64,000 nt of DNA from the NCBI RefSeq assembly GCF_016427555.1, contig NZ_JAELVS010000008.1, positions 40,465 through 104,464 on the forward strand. Direction: 5' to 3'. Both the position numbers and the translations under genes were made by a program. This DNA comes from Marinobacter litoralis. Its GTDB lineage: Bacteria; Pseudomonadota; Gammaproteobacteria; Pseudomonadales; Oleiphilaceae. Below the pieces are notes generated by a model. It searched no databases, had not been told where the DNA came from, and saw nothing but the letters and a program-made list of their open reading frames with translations. Below, in pieces: positions 9,475 through 19,462 of the stretch. Numbering within the stretch: the first letter of the stretch is position 1; every line of letters starts with the position of its first letter.

Positions 9475-10332
9475 ATGTCGCTCCATAGAAATCGGGTCGG
9501 CGATCAGCCGTGGGTACGCCGAACTCTGATCGGTTTGGCCATGCTGCTAACCGCCATCTTTCTGGTCATACCTGTGGTGGTGATCTTTACCCAGGCGCTC
9601 AGCGCTGGGTGGAGCACCCTTGCAGGCAATATCATGGATGAGTACACCCTGCACGCAATTGGGTTGACCTTGTTCGTGGCTTTGCTGACCGTTCCCCTAA
9701 ACCTGATTTTCGGCACGGCACTGGCCTGGTCAGTTACGCGGTTCAAGTTCCCCGGCCGCAAGTTACTGATCACGTTGATCGACATCCCGTTTGCTGTATC
9801 CCCCGTTGTAGCGGGCCTTCTTTATCTGTTGCTGTATGGCCGAAACGGCTGGCTTGGTGGCTGGCTCAGTACCCACGACATTCAGCTCATGTTCGCCTGG
9901 CCCGGCATTGTCATGGTCACGGTGTTTGTGACCTGCCCGTTTGTCGCAAGAGAGCTGATACCACTCATGCAGCAGCAAGGTAGCGAAGAAGAGGAAGCGG
10001 GCGTGGTGCTGGGCGCGTCGGGCTGGCGCATATTCCGGAAAATCACGCTACCGAATATCAAGTGGGCGCTTATCTACGGGGTAATCCTCACCAACGCCCG
10101 TGCGGTCGGCGAGTTTGGCGCGGTATCGGTGGTCTCTGGTAACGTTCGTGGTCAAACCAATACCCTGCCGTTGCACGTTGAACTGCTGTATCAGGATTAC
10201 AACATCGTCGGGGCATTCGCGAGCGCCTCGCTACTCGCGGCCATTGCGATTCTTACGCTGGTCGCCAAAGCCTTCGTCGAATGGCGACAGGCTAAATCCG
10301 AACATTCCGCGCCGGAAACAAGAGGTGTCTGA
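9475..10332 (+). CDS. cysW: Sulfate ABC transporter permease CysW
   Basis: Second membrane subunit of the importer. 285 residues; the EAA loop is [19 protein letters not shown] near residue 172, and [19 protein letters not shown] and [16 protein letters not shown] are CysW hallmarks. GGAGGG within the end of cysT serves as its ribosome-binding site. One base separates its TGA (10330-10332) from the cysA ATG. Confidence 0.94.
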   Translation: MSLHRNRVGDQPWVRRTLIGLAMLLTAIFLVIPVVVIFTQALSAGWSTLAGNIMDEYTLHAIGLTLFVALLTVPLNLIFGTALAWSVTRFKFPGRKLLITLIDIPFAVSPVVAGLLYLLLYGRNGWLGGWLSTHDIQLMFAWPGIVMVTVFVTCPFVARELIPLMQQQGSEEEEAGVVLGASGWRIFRKITLPNIKWALIYGVILTNARAVGEFGAVSVVSGNVRGQTNTLPLHVELLYQDYNIVGAFASASLLAAIAILTLVAKAFVEWRQAKSEHSAPETRGV

Positions 10333-10333
10333 C

Positions 10334-11455
10334 ATGAGCATCACCATCCAGAACATCAACAAAACCTTCGGGAAATTCCAGGCGCTAAACAATGTGTCTC
10401 TCGATATTCCCGAAGGCAAATTAACCGCCCTACTCGGCCCTTCCGGCTCGGGTAAAACCACGCTGTTGCGGATTATTGCCGGCTTGGAATCGTCCGATGC
10501 AGGTAAAATTCTGTTCGGTGGTGAAGATGTCAGCCACCTACACGTTCGGAACCGTAACATCGGTTTTGTGTTTCAACATTACGCTCTGTTTCGCCACCTC
10601 ACGGTTGCGCAGAACATCGCGTTCGGGCTGGAATCCCTTCCCCGCAAAGAGCGCCCGTCCAAACAAGACATTGCGCAGCGCGTTGATAAACTGTTGGAGA
10701 TGATCCAGCTACCACAACTGGCGGATCGCTATCCATCCCAGTTGTCCGGTGGCCAGAAGCAACGGGTTGCTTTAGCCCGCGCCCTGGCCACACAGCCTCG
10801 CATTCTGCTACTCGACGAGCCCTTTGGCGCACTGGATGCCAAAGTCCGAAAAGATCTGCGCCGCTGGCTGCGTGCATTGCACGACGAGTATCACTTCACC
10901 AGTATTTTCGTGACTCACGATCAGGAAGAGGCGCTGGAACTGTCCGATCAAGTGGTCGTCATGAGTCAGGGCAAAGTTGAACAAGTCGATAGCCCGGCCC
11001 AACTGTACGCTCGCCCGGACAGCCGTTTCGTATTCGATTTCCTTGGGCATGTAAACGTGCTTTCTGGCGTGGTGAAAAGCCAGAAGCTGGTTCAGGGCGA
11101 TGCCTGGGTATCATTACCAGGAACCCGGGGAGACCAAGAAGCCCAGCTTTACCTGCGGCCCCACGAAGTGCAATTGTCACGCTCACCCAGCACCCATGCG
11201 CGTCTGCCCTTACGCATTCAATCGATCAGTCTGATTGGATCCGAAGTCCGTCTGGAACTGGCCCCGGAAGGCTGGGAAAGCTCAGAACTATGGGAAACCG
11301 GCATGAGCCACGGTGAATTTGCACAGCAAAATCCTACCCGCGGTGAACTCTGGTATGCCGTGCCAAGCGTAGGTCATCTGTTCGAAGCGAATAGCCATCA
11401 ACCGCGAACGGTTGACTGGAACTTCCAGGATGCGGCGAACGCCAGCAGCATGTAA
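10334..11455 (+). CDS. cysA: Sulfate/thiosulfate import ATP-binding protein CysA
   Basis: Cytoplasmic ATPase that powers the CysTW channel. 373 residues from the ATG at 10334 (AGAGGTG 7-8 nt upstream); an upstream in-frame extension through cysW is out of frame with that gene and rejected. Walker [10 protein letters not shown], signature [15 protein letters not shown], Walker [16 protein letters not shown], switch THDQEEA. The C-terminal part is a TOBE-type regulatory domain (LYLRPHEV). It is the last gene of the operon, followed 33 bp later by a strong terminator. Confidence 0.95.
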   Translation: MSITIQNINKTFGKFQALNNVSLDIPEGKLTALLGPSGSGKTTLLRIIAGLESSDAGKILFGGEDVSHLHVRNRNIGFVFQHYALFRHLTVAQNIAFGLESLPRKERPSKQDIAQRVDKLLEMIQLPQLADRYPSQLSGGQKQRVALARALATQPRILLLDEPFGALDAKVRKDLRRWLRALHDEYHFTSIFVTHDQEEALELSDQVVVMSQGKVEQVDSPAQLYARPDSRFVFDFLGHVNVLSGVVKSQKLVQGDAWVSLPGTRGDQEAQLYLRPHEVQLSRSPSTHARLPLRIQSISLIGSEVRLELAPEGWESSELWETGMSHGEFAQQNPTRGELWYAVPSVGHLFEANSHQPRTVDWNFQDAANASSM

Positions 11456-11488
11456 CTCCTTGGTTGCAGAGCACTGTTGGCTTAATAG

Positions 11489-11522
11489 GCCCCGAGACCT
11501 TTAAACTGGCTCGGGGCTTTTT
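11489..11522 (+). terminator. Rho-independent terminator after cysA
   Basis: GCCCCGAG (11489-11496) pairs perfectly with CTCGGGGC (11510-11517) around a 13-nt loop, followed by TTTTT. It closes the sbp-cysTWA operon. Confidence 0.88.
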
Positions 11523-11577
11523 GTTGTTCGCGTAGAGCGCTATAGTCGGTTATCAAAATAATAATTAGGTAGTAAGC

Positions 11578-13062
11578 ATGACCCGGCGTGAACAGCAAAA
11601 ACCCTCCATCATTATTGTGGGTACCGGCTTTGGCGGGATTGGCATGGCCATCCAACTGCTAAAAGCGGGTTATACCGACCTCACCGTGCTAGAGAAAGCT
11701 TCGAAAGCGGGCGGCACCTGGCGCGAAAACACCTATCCCGGTGCAGCATGCGACGTGCAATCCCATCTGTATTCGTATTCTTTCGAACCAAAGCATGACT
11801 GGAGTCGTAAATTCGCACCGCAACCGGAAATTCTGGGTTACATCGAGCATTGTATTGCTCGGTATGAATTACAGCCGTACATACGCTTCAATACAGCTGT
11901 AACCGGTGCAAGCTTTGATGAATCAGAGAATTCGTGGACGGTCACGACCGAGAGCGGCGACACCTATACCGCCAATGTGTTAATTACGGCGACGGGACAA
12001 CTCAACAGGCCCGCAATGCCAGCTATTCCCGGTTTAGACCGTTTCCAGGGCCGCACCTTCCATTCCGCTACCTGGGATCACGATTTCGATATGTCTGGTA
12101 AGCGCGTTGCCGTGATCGGCACGGGCGCGAGCGCTATTCAGTTTGTTCCGGAAATTGTTCCCGACGTATCGAAACTGGATCTGTACCAGCGGTCGGCAGC
12201 CTGGGTTGTACCCAAATCCGATCGACCGTTTACCCCATTAGAGCAGACCTTGTTTAAAAAGCTGCCAATCTGGGATCGTCTATACCGAGCGCTGATCTAC
12301 ACAAAGAATGAATCCAGGGCTCTGGCCTTCACCCGGTTCAGAAAGTTCTTGGACCTTGTCGCGCGTCAAGCCATCAAGGAAGCAAAAACCCATGTTAAAG
12401 ATCCTGCCAAGCTTGAACGCATAGTGCCGGACTATCAGATCGGGTGTAAACGTATTTTGATTTCCAACGACTGGTATCCGGCAATCAATCAGCCCCACCT
12501 CGATTTGATTAGCGAAGGTATATCCCATATTGATGACACCGGTATCGTGACAACCAGCGGCCAGCACAGGCCTGCGGATGCCATCATCTTTGCGACCGGG
12601 TTCCGTGCCACCGAATACTTGTCCCCAATTACCATCACCGGGCGGGATGGGTTATTGCTTGACGATGCCTGGTCCGATGGCGCTAAAGCGTTCAAAGGCA
12701 TTACGGTCAACGGTTTTCCGAACCTGTTCATGCTCTATGGCCCGAACACGAATTTGGCCCACAACTCCATTGTCTATATGCTCGAATCTCAATTCAGGTA
12801 CGTCATCAGCGCGTTGGAGGCTTTGGCAAAGTATCCGGATTCAGCCATGGATGTAAGGGAAGATCGCCAAACTCGCTCTTGTTCGGTAGTTCAGGAAGGT
12901 TTAAGCGGCTCAGTATGGGACTCGGGGTGCCATTCCTGGTATCTAGACGAACAAGGGCGAAACACCGCCCTTTGGCCAGGTTTTACGTTTAGCTACCGAT
13001 TTTCAACCCGCTCAGTCGATAGTGCGGACTATCGGTTTTTATCTCCAGGCTCAAATAACTGA
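11578..13062 (+). CDS. Flavin-containing monooxygenase, Baeyer-Villiger type
   Basis: NADPH- and FAD-dependent monooxygenase that inserts oxygen next to a ketone or oxidises a heteroatom. First dinucleotide motif GTGFGGIG (near residue 15), second GTGASAIQ (near 183), and between them the Baeyer-Villiger fingerprint F156-x-G158-x3-H162-x3-W166-D167. LMFMLYGPNTN-type sequence occurs near residue 385. At 494 residues it has the length of type I BVMOs. A BASS-family transporter gene follows on the same strand after 13 bp, so enzyme and transporter may handle the same hydrophobic or organic-anion substrate (inference). The natural substrate cannot be told. Confidence 0.88.
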   Translation: MTRREQQKPSIIIVGTGFGGIGMAIQLLKAGYTDLTVLEKASKAGGTWRENTYPGAACDVQSHLYSYSFEPKHDWSRKFAPQPEILGYIEHCIARYELQPYIRFNTAVTGASFDESENSWTVTTESGDTYTANVLITATGQLNRPAMPAIPGLDRFQGRTFHSATWDHDFDMSGKRVAVIGTGASAIQFVPEIVPDVSKLDLYQRSAAWVVPKSDRPFTPLEQTLFKKLPIWDRLYRALIYTKNESRALAFTRFRKFLDLVARQAIKEAKTHVKDPAKLERIVPDYQIGCKRILISNDWYPAINQPHLDLISEGISHIDDTGIVTTSGQHRPADAIIFATGFRATEYLSPITITGRDGLLLDDAWSDGAKAFKGITVNGFPNLFMLYGPNTNLAHNSIVYMLESQFRYVISALEALAKYPDSAMDVREDRQTRSCSVVQEGLSGSVWDSGCHSWYLDEQGRNTALWPGFTFSYRFSTRSVDSADYRFLSPGSNN

Positions 13063-13075
13063 CTAAGGTTTGATC

Positions 13076-14089
13076 ATGAAGTTTCGCGTTGATACGTTCA
13101 CCCTGCTTCTTTTAGGTGCAATTGTTTTAGCGTCTTTTCTACCGGTGACCGGCAACGCAGCCGATGCGCTTACCACTCTGGGTACCTGGGCGGTGGCGTT
13201 GCTGTTTTTTTTGCATGGCGCAGCGTTATCCCGCCAACAGATCATCGATGGCGCAACCCATTGGCGCCTGCATATTCTGATTACCGCGTTGACCTTCGTT
13301 TTCTTCCCCCTGGTGGTTTTGCCCATTAATGGCCTGAGTAACATCGTACCGGAATGGATGCCAAAAGATCTTGGCTTGGGGTTCCTTTATCTTGGGGTAT
13401 TGCCCTCTGCGGTCTCCTCTTCTATTGCGTATACGGCGATGGCTAAAGGTAACGTCCCGGCCGCTATTTGCAGCGCAGCGGCATCTAATGTGTTCGGCAT
13501 GATGCTGACGCCCTTTCTGCTGCTTTTATTGGTGTCTACCTCTGGGGATGGCAATTTCTCAATCGCGGAGGCTCTGAAAGACATTGTGCTCCAGCTTTTG
13601 TTGCCGTTCGCAGTGGGCCATGCCATGCGGCCTTGGTTGGGCGGATTTCTTGGGCGGAATGAGTCTCTTATGTCCCGATACGATCAATGCGTTATCTGGA
13701 TTATCGTGTACTCTGCCTTTTCTCATTCCGTGGTTAGCGGCCTGTGGCAGAATCTTCCGGTGCAAGCCATCGTGTTGGCAATTATATTGTGCTTCGCGCT
13801 GCTGGGCTTGTTCATGCTGGCGGCGACGTTGATGGTAAGGAAGTTTGGTTTCAGTCTTGAAGACGAAGCCGCAGTGGTGTTCTGCGGCTCCAAGAAAAGT
13901 TTGGCGTCTGGCTTGCCGATGGCCAAGGTGCTGTTCTCGGGGCACCCTGGGTTCGGGATGATCGTGTTGCCGATCATGTGCTACAACCAGATTCAGGTAA
14001 TCGTAGGCGCCATTTTGGCACAGAAGTACCGGGAAAAGATTGAGCAGGCCTCAGCCGCCAACGCCCATGCCGCCGAAAATCATGGTTAG
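13076..14089 (+). CDS. Bile acid:sodium symporter (BASS) family transporter, SBF-like
   Basis: Membrane protein of about 10 helices resembling the SBF-like branch of sodium/organic-anion symporters. Recognisable pieces are LGTWAVALLFFLHGAALS, LGVLPSAVSSSIAYTAMA and CGSKKSLASGLPMA. The start is ATG at 13076, with TAAGG 8 nt upstream; a TTG two codons earlier is less likely. It is 337 residues from that start. It is probably co-transcribed with the preceding monooxygenase. Its last 39 bp overlap the end of a convergent gene on the minus strand. Confidence 0.86.
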   Translation: MKFRVDTFTLLLLGAIVLASFLPVTGNAADALTTLGTWAVALLFFLHGAALSRQQIIDGATHWRLHILITALTFVFFPLVVLPINGLSNIVPEWMPKDLGLGFLYLGVLPSAVSSSIAYTAMAKGNVPAAICSAAASNVFGMMLTPFLLLLLVSTSGDGNFSIAEALKDIVLQLLLPFAVGHAMRPWLGGFLGRNESLMSRYDQCVIWIIVYSAFSHSVVSGLWQNLPVQAIVLAIILCFALLGLFMLAATLMVRKFGFSLEDEAAVVFCGSKKSLASGLPMAKVLFSGHPGFGMIVLPIMCYNQIQVIVGAILAQKYREKIEQASAANAHAAENHG

Positions 14090-14680
14090 GATTACTAATC
14101 CGATAATCCAGCCTATTACCGCTGGCCAGAAATTGGCCGTCTGGGAGAGAGGTTCAACGTCATTCTGTGGGTCGTTTTCTTCGGATTCCTGCGACTGTTG
14201 AGCCTGCTCCTGCTCGATAATCGCCTCCTGTACGCTGAACCACTCAAACCATTCGCCCAAAAAACGGGCCACAGGCTGCGGCAACGAACCGTTCTCTGCC
14301 ATTGGGCGAATCCACGGTTCCAGTTGTTGCCCGATTTCGCGGCGCAGGGGCAATTGATCGGCTGGCGGCTCGCACAGAATGGCTTTCCAGATTCCGGCAT
14401 CCTGCTGGCGGCCTGAATCGTTCATCAGCGCTTTAATCTGGATAACAACCTCCCGGACTACTTGCGCCTGATGAGCATCCAGTTGGCTGATCTCTTCAGC
14501 ACGGGGCTCGGGTGACGAAACCGGCTTTGCCACGGCTTCCTCCCCCGCTGCCTCGCGAAAGGCGTCGTCCAATTTGCGAGCTTCTTCAGCGGACGCAAAC
14601 TTCATCTGGCGTTCATAAGCCTGACGAATCGCTTCGCGGTCACCCGTCGGCTCAATACCCAGAATCTCCCAGCAGCTCAT
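14051..14680 (-). CDS. J-domain-like, tail-anchored membrane protein
   Basis: 209 residues from the ATG at 14680, chosen for GGAG 10 nt upstream. The N-terminus CWEILGIEPTGDREAIRQAYERQ matches helices I-II of a DnaJ J-domain, but the HPD tripeptide needed to stimulate DnaK ATPase is absent where it is expected (MKFASAEEA follows instead). The middle is acidic and Gln-rich. A single hydrophobic segment near the C-terminus (FWPAVIGWIIGLVILTMIF) would anchor it in the membrane with the J-like part in the cytoplasm. It overlaps the 3' end of the convergent BASS gene by 39 bp. Function unknown. Confidence 0.72.
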   Translation of the reverse strand: MSCWEILGIEPTGDREAIRQAYERQMKFASAEEARKLDDAFREAAGEEAVAKPVSSPEPRAEEISQLDAHQAQVVREVVIQIKALMNDSGRQQDAGIWKAILCEPPADQLPLRREIGQQLEPWIRPMAENGSLPQPVARFLGEWFEWFSVQEAIIEQEQAQQSQESEENDPQNDVEPLSQTANFWPAVIGWIIGLVILTMIFGGMGVGG

Positions 14681-14719
14681 ACGGTAATCACTCCAAATAT
14701 GTCGTCTCTGTAAACTTTC

Positions 14720-14763
14720 TAGAGACAAATGGTTTTGGTTCTCCTAGGATTAGAGAACAAATG
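14720..14763 (+). repeat. Direct repeats upstream of the TonB receptor operon
   Basis: TAGAGACAAATG (14720-14731) recurs as TAGAGAACAAATG (14751-14763), start to start 31 bp, about three helical turns. The second copy also forms a TTCTC/GAGAA inverted repeat with 14740-14744. The region lies between a divergent gene and the receptor ATG at 14806 and could be a regulator-binding site. Confidence 0.35.
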
Positions 14764-14805
14764 CAACTAAAACTATGCTGAAACGCCAATTATAGAACGA
14801 CTCCG

Positions 14806-17028
14806 ATGCCTGATACGAATTGCATGTTCTATCCCCCAAGACTGGCGACAAGGCAAACGCGTCTCGTCGTTATCGGTGGACTGTTGAGCACCTTGGGCCT
14901 GATAACCACGTTTTCGGCAAACGCAGCAGATGCAGAACCGGCCTTCGACCGGGCACTGTTTGCCTATGACAGCGATATTCCAGAAGTATTGACGACAACA
15001 AGGTTAAGGCAGCCTAAAACCCGGGTACCCGGCAGTACAACCGTGATCACCGGCGACCAGATCCGTGATCTGGGGATCGTTAATTTGTACGAAGTGTTTC
15101 GCCTGGTACCGGGTATGGTTGTTAATTTCGTGGGTAGCCACCAACCTGTTGTAACCTACCACGGAACGGTGCATTACGAGCAGCGGCGTATGCAGGTTCT
15201 GGTAGATGGGCGAACGGCACACCGTGCCACGCTGTCGGATATGGACTGGGAAACCATGCCGGTTCCTCTGGAGCTTATCGAACGTATCGAAGTAGCTCGA
15301 GGCCCTAATTCAGCGGCCTATGGCATCAATGCGTTTCTTGGCACAATCAATATCATCACCCGTGATCCAGAAGATACGGCGGGCACTGAGCTGAGCTTCA
15401 GCCACGGTAGCCGGGATCATCTTAGAGCGTTCGGCTCGGTTGGCGGCGCAGGCCGGGATCTGGACTGGCGTCTGTCCTACGAAAAACGGAAGTTTGGCGG
15501 CTTTGACTACCAGATCAAGGGCGGCGAAGAGGCTCCCTTCAATGATGGCCATAATATTAATTTCTTTTCCTACGATGGGCGCTTTAAATTAAACCCCGAT
15601 CTTAATATCGAGTTGATGACTGGGGTCATCGATGGGGTCAAAAACCAGGATCGCGGGAAAAGCGGAGTCCTGGAGCCGGTAGACCACCCCGACATTGATG
15701 TTCGTGACTATTACATCAAGTCACAACTTAACTACAGCACTTCCGAACACCATTTTTTCCATTTTCTCGTAAGCGTCTCCAATTTCAAACGCCAGGAACG
15801 GTATGGGGTTGAGCTCGGCGGAGCCGCCGCTGACTGTCTCCGCAACACTGGCGGCCCAACCTTATACGAAGAAGACGCCAGTGGCGATGCGCCGTGTCAG
15901 GCACGGACTGAAGGCGAGACGCTTTTGGAGGCTCAGATTAACGGCGATTACGAAGACACCCGTTTAGAGGTGGAGTTTCAGGATACGCTGCTGTTTACCG
16001 ATAATCTCAAACTGGTATCCGGTGCTGGGTTTCGAAAAGACACGTTGCGCTCCGAAACCTATTTCAACGGCCGGGTACACGATTATAAGTCCCGTTTTTT
16101 CGGCAATTTAGAGTACACGCCTTGGTCTTGGCTGACCCTGAACGCCGGCGGAAACTGGGAGCGCTCGAGTACCACCGACGAAGATTACTTCTCCCCTCGT
16201 TTGGCGACGAATTTTATTATCAATCAGCACCATGCACTTAGATTCGTGTATTCGGAGGCGGTGCGCACACCGGACAGTTTTGAGCAAAACCCCCGGACGG
16301 GTTTTACGCTGACGAATGTAAGGCCCGCCCAGTATGCTGACCTTGAAGGCAGGCGGATCACCATCGAAGATGCTGCCCACAGCCCCTTCCAATTAACCCT
16401 GGGCGAAGAACTTGAAGAAGAGCGTATTACCTCACATGAAATCAGTTACTTTGGTCAGTTCCCCCTTGAAACCGCCATCCTGTCTGTCGAAGTTCGTGGC
16501 TTTAAGGATGAAATGCGGGACATGGTGAGCGGTGTCATACAGCTTGTTAACTGGACGCTAGGGAACAACGTAGCCGTCGATCAGAAGGGCTTTGAAGTTG
16601 AAACGACCCTCGAATTCCCGGGCACAGCGTTACGCGCCAGCTATGGCTACCTTGACCAGGACACGCGATATACAGGACCCCCTATTCTTGACGAATCCGG
16701 CAACGTGGATACGCGCGAACAAGACTACCAAGCGGGGCTTTTAACCCGTATGTCGGTAAGGCACTCTGGCAGCCTGAGCGTTATCCAGGAACTGCCTTCT
16801 GAGTTTAAAGTTTCGTCCGCGTTCTATTGGGCAGATGAATTCCTCAGAACCAACAATCAGTTTGAGCGGCTCGACCTTCGGTTGGCTAAAAGCTTTCTCC
16901 AACCGAACTACACGGCTGAAGTTGCATTCACCGTGCAACACTATCTGAACCGTGAGCATGAGCTGAGTTCCGACAACAACATTGAGGATCACAACCAGTT
17001 CTTCATCGAAGCAGGTGTCAGGTTTTGA
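14806..17028 (+). CDS. TonB-dependent outer-membrane receptor
   Basis: 740 residues: signal peptide (cleavage near ANA-ADA, residue 41), a plug domain (PGSTTVITGDQIRDLG, VLVDGR and IERIEVARGPNSAAYG, about residues 80-170), then a 22-strand-type beta-barrel ending in the outer-membrane signature FFIEAGVRF. It probably imports or senses a scarce ligand, energised by TonB. Its stop overlaps the TTG start of the next gene (TTGA), and that gene in turn overlaps the kinase gene by ATGA, so the three genes are translationally coupled. No iron- or B12-specific feature is visible, so the ligand is unknown. Confidence 0.9.
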   Translation: MPDTNCMFYPPRLATRQTRLVVIGGLLSTLGLITTFSANAADAEPAFDRALFAYDSDIPEVLTTTRLRQPKTRVPGSTTVITGDQIRDLGIVNLYEVFRLVPGMVVNFVGSHQPVVTYHGTVHYEQRRMQVLVDGRTAHRATLSDMDWETMPVPLELIERIEVARGPNSAAYGINAFLGTINIITRDPEDTAGTELSFSHGSRDHLRAFGSVGGAGRDLDWRLSYEKRKFGGFDYQIKGGEEAPFNDGHNINFFSYDGRFKLNPDLNIELMTGVIDGVKNQDRGKSGVLEPVDHPDIDVRDYYIKSQLNYSTSEHHFFHFLVSVSNFKRQERYGVELGGAAADCLRNTGGPTLYEEDASGDAPCQARTEGETLLEAQINGDYEDTRLEVEFQDTLLFTDNLKLVSGAGFRKDTLRSETYFNGRVHDYKSRFFGNLEYTPWSWLTLNAGGNWERSSTTDEDYFSPRLATNFIINQHHALRFVYSEAVRTPDSFEQNPRTGFTLTNVRPAQYADLEGRRITIEDAAHSPFQLTLGEELEEERITSHEISYFGQFPLETAILSVEVRGFKDEMRDMVSGVIQLVNWTLGNNVAVDQKGFEVETTLEFPGTALRASYGYLDQDTRYTGPPILDESGNVDTREQDYQAGLLTRMSVRHSGSLSVIQELPSEFKVSSAFYWADEFLRTNNQFERLDLRLAKSFLQPNYTAEVAFTVQHYLNREHELSSDNNIEDHNQFFIEAGVRF

Positions 17029-17969
17029 AGCCAGGGAAGATCGGGTTTTTGTCGGTCGTGATGGTTGCTGTCTTCCTGATCTGGCCGATGACCACGCTCG
17101 CCCAATCAAAAAGCGAAACCGCTCAAACTGTCTACTTTGTCAGCTCCGGAAATCTCACATTAGACAAATATTTCACTGACCTGGTTAGCGAGAATTTAGG
17201 CCCGGAATTCAAACTCAAGCCGCTACCCAAACGTCTTCCTCCGGCAAAAAGAAATCATCCGATTATTACCATGGGACCGAAGGCTTTCGAACGCACCTAT
17301 CGCAACACCCCGGATGCAGTGGTCGTCGGCACTTTTGTTGACCGGGAGTTCATGGACAAATACGCCACTGAACAAAACCCCCACATCAGCGCCATTTATT
17401 ACGACGTTCCTTTGTTGCGACAAGCACTGACCGGCAAAGTCATCCTGCCTCAGGCTGATAAAGTAGCGATATTAGCGAGCTATGTGAATCGCGATTCTTA
17501 CGACGAACTCATCGAGCAATTACCTGCCTACGGGCTCGAAGGCAAGGTCTTTGTCGTTACCGATAAAGACCAGCTGATTCCAACCGTCATCAGGGCGCTC
17601 AGTTATGGCGATTTCATTCTGGGAACCTCCGACCATGACATATACCACCCACGAAATATCAAACACATTCTTCTTACCGCTTATCGCCGTAACAAAATTT
17701 TAATCGGGCCCAGCCAGGCTTTCGTTAAAGCCGGAGCCATTGCATCCAGCTACGCGCCATTCAGTTCCATAGCCGAGAAGACGGCGCAATACATTCTTTA
17801 TTATCGTGAGAACGCAAACTTTCCCGCCGCTGCCTACCCGGATAGCTATAAGGTAGACCTGAACGAGCAAGTAGCTCGCTCGCTTAATATCCCGCTGCCG
17901 GAACGCCCTCACGTTTCAGAAGCAGTAAATGAGTTGCTGAAGAACAACTCTCGGGGATCAATCCAATGA
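17025..17969 (+). CDS. Periplasmic ABC-type substrate-binding protein
   Basis: 314 residues with a signal peptide (hydrophobic FLSVVMVAVFLIWPMTTLA, cleavage near residue 26) and a two-lobed periplasmic binding fold similar to the ABC_sub_bind family. The start taken is a TTG at 17025 that overlaps the TGA of the receptor gene; an internal ATG at 17061 would cut into the signal peptide. No ABC permease or ATPase is adjacent. Sandwiched between a TonB receptor and a histidine kinase, it is more likely the periplasmic sensor that relays ligand binding to the kinase than a transport subunit (inference). Confidence 0.78.
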   Translation: MKPGKIGFLSVVMVAVFLIWPMTTLAQSKSETAQTVYFVSSGNLTLDKYFTDLVSENLGPEFKLKPLPKRLPPAKRNHPIITMGPKAFERTYRNTPDAVVVGTFVDREFMDKYATEQNPHISAIYYDVPLLRQALTGKVILPQADKVAILASYVNRDSYDELIEQLPAYGLEGKVFVVTDKDQLIPTVIRALSYGDFILGTSDHDIYHPRNIKHILLTAYRRNKILIGPSQAFVKAGAIASSYAPFSSIAEKTAQYILYYRENANFPAAAYPDSYKVDLNEQVARSLNIPLPERPHVSEAVNELLKNNSRGSIQ

Positions 17970-19462
17970 CTGACCGACAACGGACGGGCTCCCAATCCAC
18001 GCTTTCTCGTCGCCTATTGCTACTGGGCGTTCTGCCCGCAGTCCTCATGTTTGCGGTTCTTGTTTTCTATTTCACCTCGGTTCGGCTTGATGATGCTCGC
18101 GATAATATGGCGCGTAGTAGTCAGGTTCTGGCCGATAACCTGGCGCCAATACTTGAATACGCCATTGTTTCCGGTAACGACGTTGCGCTTCGGCAAATAC
18201 TCGACAACGCGTTGCAGCATAGCGACGCCAACTGGATCAGGGTATTAGACGTGGTTGATAAAGAAATTGGCTACGCTGGAAAGGAGGAACGGCCGTCTGA
18301 TTTCACTGCTTCAAGGTTTACGGTTTACGAAGCCGAGGTGTTTCAGGAGCCTTTGTCATTTAGCGAAGGGGACGGTAGCGCATGGTTCAGATCCGGCTGG
18401 GAATCAGGAACGGGCATCCTGCGTGTAGGTACGGTTCAGGTGGGCGTCAAAGCAGAAGTACTGGAGCGGCAACTTCGTGAAATTTGGTGGTCATCAATGC
18501 TGGTGGGCGGTGGCATGTTGCTGCTCACCGTTGTGTTGGTACACCTGTATCTCGGTAATCTGCTCAGGCCCATGCATAAACTCGGACACCGTGTCGGAAA
18601 ATTGATTGAAGGTAATTATCAGGTGGAGCCGGTTTCAAGCAAAGGCTCTGTGAAGGAAATCGTCAACCTTCAGAATCAGCTCAATCAGTTGGCCGAGCAT
18701 CTGGAGCATCTGAGGACGACGCGTGATGAGATGCTTGCAGCATCCGAATCCGAACGCAGCAGTGCAGAGCATGCCAGCCGGGTTAAATCCGAGTTTCTGA
18801 CCACCATGAGCCATGAACTTAACACGCCCTTGAAAGGCGTCATCGGGTTGATGAGTCACATCGAGAATGAACCACTAACGCCTGCCCAGGCCGATAAGGT
18901 AAACACGGCTAAAAAATCCGTTGAGGATTTATTAACGGTTATTTCCGACATGCTGGATTATGCCCATCTTGACAGTGGCACGCTGGCGGTCGATTCCAAA
19001 CCGTTTGATCTCCGGCAACTGCTATCCAATTGCGTCGCATCATACCGTTTCGCCGCCGAGCAACAGGAATTATCACTGGAGCTTATCTGTTTAGGGGATT
19101 GGCCCGAGGCGCCCGTCGTCATTGGCGATGCGCCGAGGGTTCGGCAGGTGTTGAGCGGATTGCTCGATAACTCTCTTGAACTCACCACAAACGGTTTTAT
19201 AACGGTCCTCGCAACCTGGGTAACGGTCAACGCCGGCCATGCAACGTTAAGTTGCACGGTACGGGATTCCAGTTCGAGCATGGGGGACGCGGGTAATCTG
19301 CACAATCCCCTCACCCACTCCAGATACGGCGGACCAGGAATCAACTTGTCCCTGGTCCAGAGGCTAATCGAGTTAATGGGCGGACATGTCCACATTGAGC
19401 TGGACCTAGGCCAGGGCAACTCGTTTCGGTTCGAGATTCCTTTCGATCTGCCAGTTAACTGA
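17966..19462 (+). CDS. Membrane sensor histidine kinase with atypical ATP-binding domain
   Basis: 498 residues: TM1 (about 17-38), a periplasmic domain, TM2 (about 176-197), HAMP (about 198-250), a short coiled coil, a dimerisation/phosphoacceptor domain with H283 in [10 protein letters not shown], and an HATPase domain with the N-box asparagine N402 (LLDNSLE) and a G2 box GGPGINLS. The G1 box is degenerate: DSSSSMG (from residue 434) replaces DxGxG, losing both glycines, so ATP binding may be weak or altered. There is no receiver domain and no response regulator gene next to it. It overlaps the binding-protein gene by ATGA and the convergent gorA by 8 bp. Confidence 0.85.
   Translation: MTDRQRTGSQSTLSRRLLLLGVLPAVLMFAVLVFYFTSVRLDDARDNMARSSQVLADNLAPILEYAIVSGNDVALRQILDNALQHSDANWIRVLDVVDKEIGYAGKEERPSDFTASRFTVYEAEVFQEPLSFSEGDGSAWFRSGWESGTGILRVGTVQVGVKAEVLERQLREIWWSSMLVGGGMLLLTVVLVHLYLGNLLRPMHKLGHRVGKLIEGNYQVEPVSSKGSVKEIVNLQNQLNQLAEHLEHLRTTRDEMLAASESERSSAEHASRVKSEFLTTMSHELNTPLKGVIGLMSHIENEPLTPAQADKVNTAKKSVEDLLTVISDMLDYAHLDSGTLAVDSKPFDLRQLLSNCVASYRFAAEQQELSLELICLGDWPEAPVVIGDAPRVRQVLSGLLDNSLELTTNGFITVLATWVTVNAGHATLSCTVRDSSSSMGDAGNLHNPLTHSRYGGPGINLSLVQRLIELMGGHVHIELDLGQGNSFRFEIPFDLPVN

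Noticed and set aside
10100..10333. N-terminal extension of CysA by 78 residues
   Set aside because: It runs through the end of cysW in another frame; the ATG at 10334 has a good site and gives standard CysA length.
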